From assembly GCA_948902155.1 (NCBI GenBank), contig CAQVQZ010000038.1, positions 1 to 13,929 of the forward strand: a DNA stretch of 13,929 nucleotides. The letters are read 5' to 3'. This DNA is from an uncultured Oscillibacter sp. (lineage in GTDB: Bacteria; Bacillota_A; Clostridia; Oscillospirales; Oscillospiraceae). Below are positions 13,835-13,929 of this stretch, piece after piece. The position numbers and the translations under genes are program-made. Within the stretch, counting starts at the first letter, position 1; each line of letters starts with the position of its first letter. The notes under the pieces are model-generated. The model worked only from the letters and a program-made list of their open reading frames with translations, did no database searches and was not told the DNA's origin.

Positions 13835-13929
13835 CGCTTTTCCGCCCCTAGTCTCCCAATTTTCCTCTTTTCCCATTCTATAGCAATCCAATAAAATAAC
13901 AGTGTATTGACTTGAGGTGTAGAATGTTA

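Noticed and set aside
13638..13883. A plus-strand 81-codon reading frame at the right end
   Set aside because: It has no convincing ribosome site, starts directly after the terminator and runs through the minus-strand promoter; its composition changes abruptly along its length.
13907..13929. A promoter at the right edge starting with TTGACT
   Set aside because: The 17-base spacer reaches exactly the end of the window, so the -10 box cannot be seen and the call cannot be supported.

Overview
The window looks like a high-G+C, flagellated member of the Clostridia, most likely an Oscillospiraceae-type gut anaerobe (Oscillibacter/Intestinimonas/Lawsonibacter-like). This is inferred from GC-rich third codon positions, strong AGGAGG-type ribosome sites, frequent TTG starts, clostridial-style FliD and FliS proteins, and a Firmicutes-type chemoreceptor. 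No 16S gene or other marker is present to confirm the taxon.

Layout. Positions 3-515 (+) hold the C-terminal part of an HDOD-domain protein of the EAL-HDOD (YuxH) type, cut by the window edge. A two-way hairpin terminator (553-583) separates it from a convergent minus-strand pair: a ParA-type ATPase without a ParB (1335-2120) and a protein with a C-terminal ComFB domain behind a long Ala/Pro linker (596-1300). A short AT-rich divergent promoter region (about 2121-2283) separates this pair from a plus-strand flagellar and chemotaxis run: fliD (2284-5148, unusually long), fliS (5173-5550), a small helical FlgN/FliT-like chaperone candidate (5559-5945), an FtsE-like ABC ATPase with no permease (6067-6804), and a methyl-accepting chemotaxis protein (6869-8644).

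A 241-base gap with several strong hairpins and mutually exclusive pairings (8645-8885) precedes a second plus-strand pair. The first gene is an FtsA/PilM-type actin-fold protein with unusual C-terminal domains (8886-10862). The second is a Lys/Ala-rich coiled-coil, single-pass membrane protein (10896-12062). Its 3' end overlaps, tail to tail, a minus-strand stand-alone AAA+ protein resembling the second ATPase module of ClpB/ClpC (12011-13402). Upstream of that AAA+ gene lies a small minus-strand unit: a near-consensus promoter (13806-13834), a candidate 31-codon ORF (13671-13766) and a strong two-way terminator (13582-13613).

How the genes may work together (inference). FliD, FliS and the FlgN/FliT-like protein serve export and capping of the flagellar filament, and the MCP serves chemotaxis. 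The ParA-ComFB pair looks like a cargo-positioning ATPase with a partner carrying a possible cyclic-dinucleotide receptor domain. It faces an HDOD protein of a family linked to c-di-GMP and sits beside the flagellar genes, so a role in positioning or controlling motility or chemotaxis machinery is a reasonable hypothesis. The FtsA-like and membrane coiled-coil pair may form a separate membrane-anchored cytoskeletal assembly of unknown purpose.
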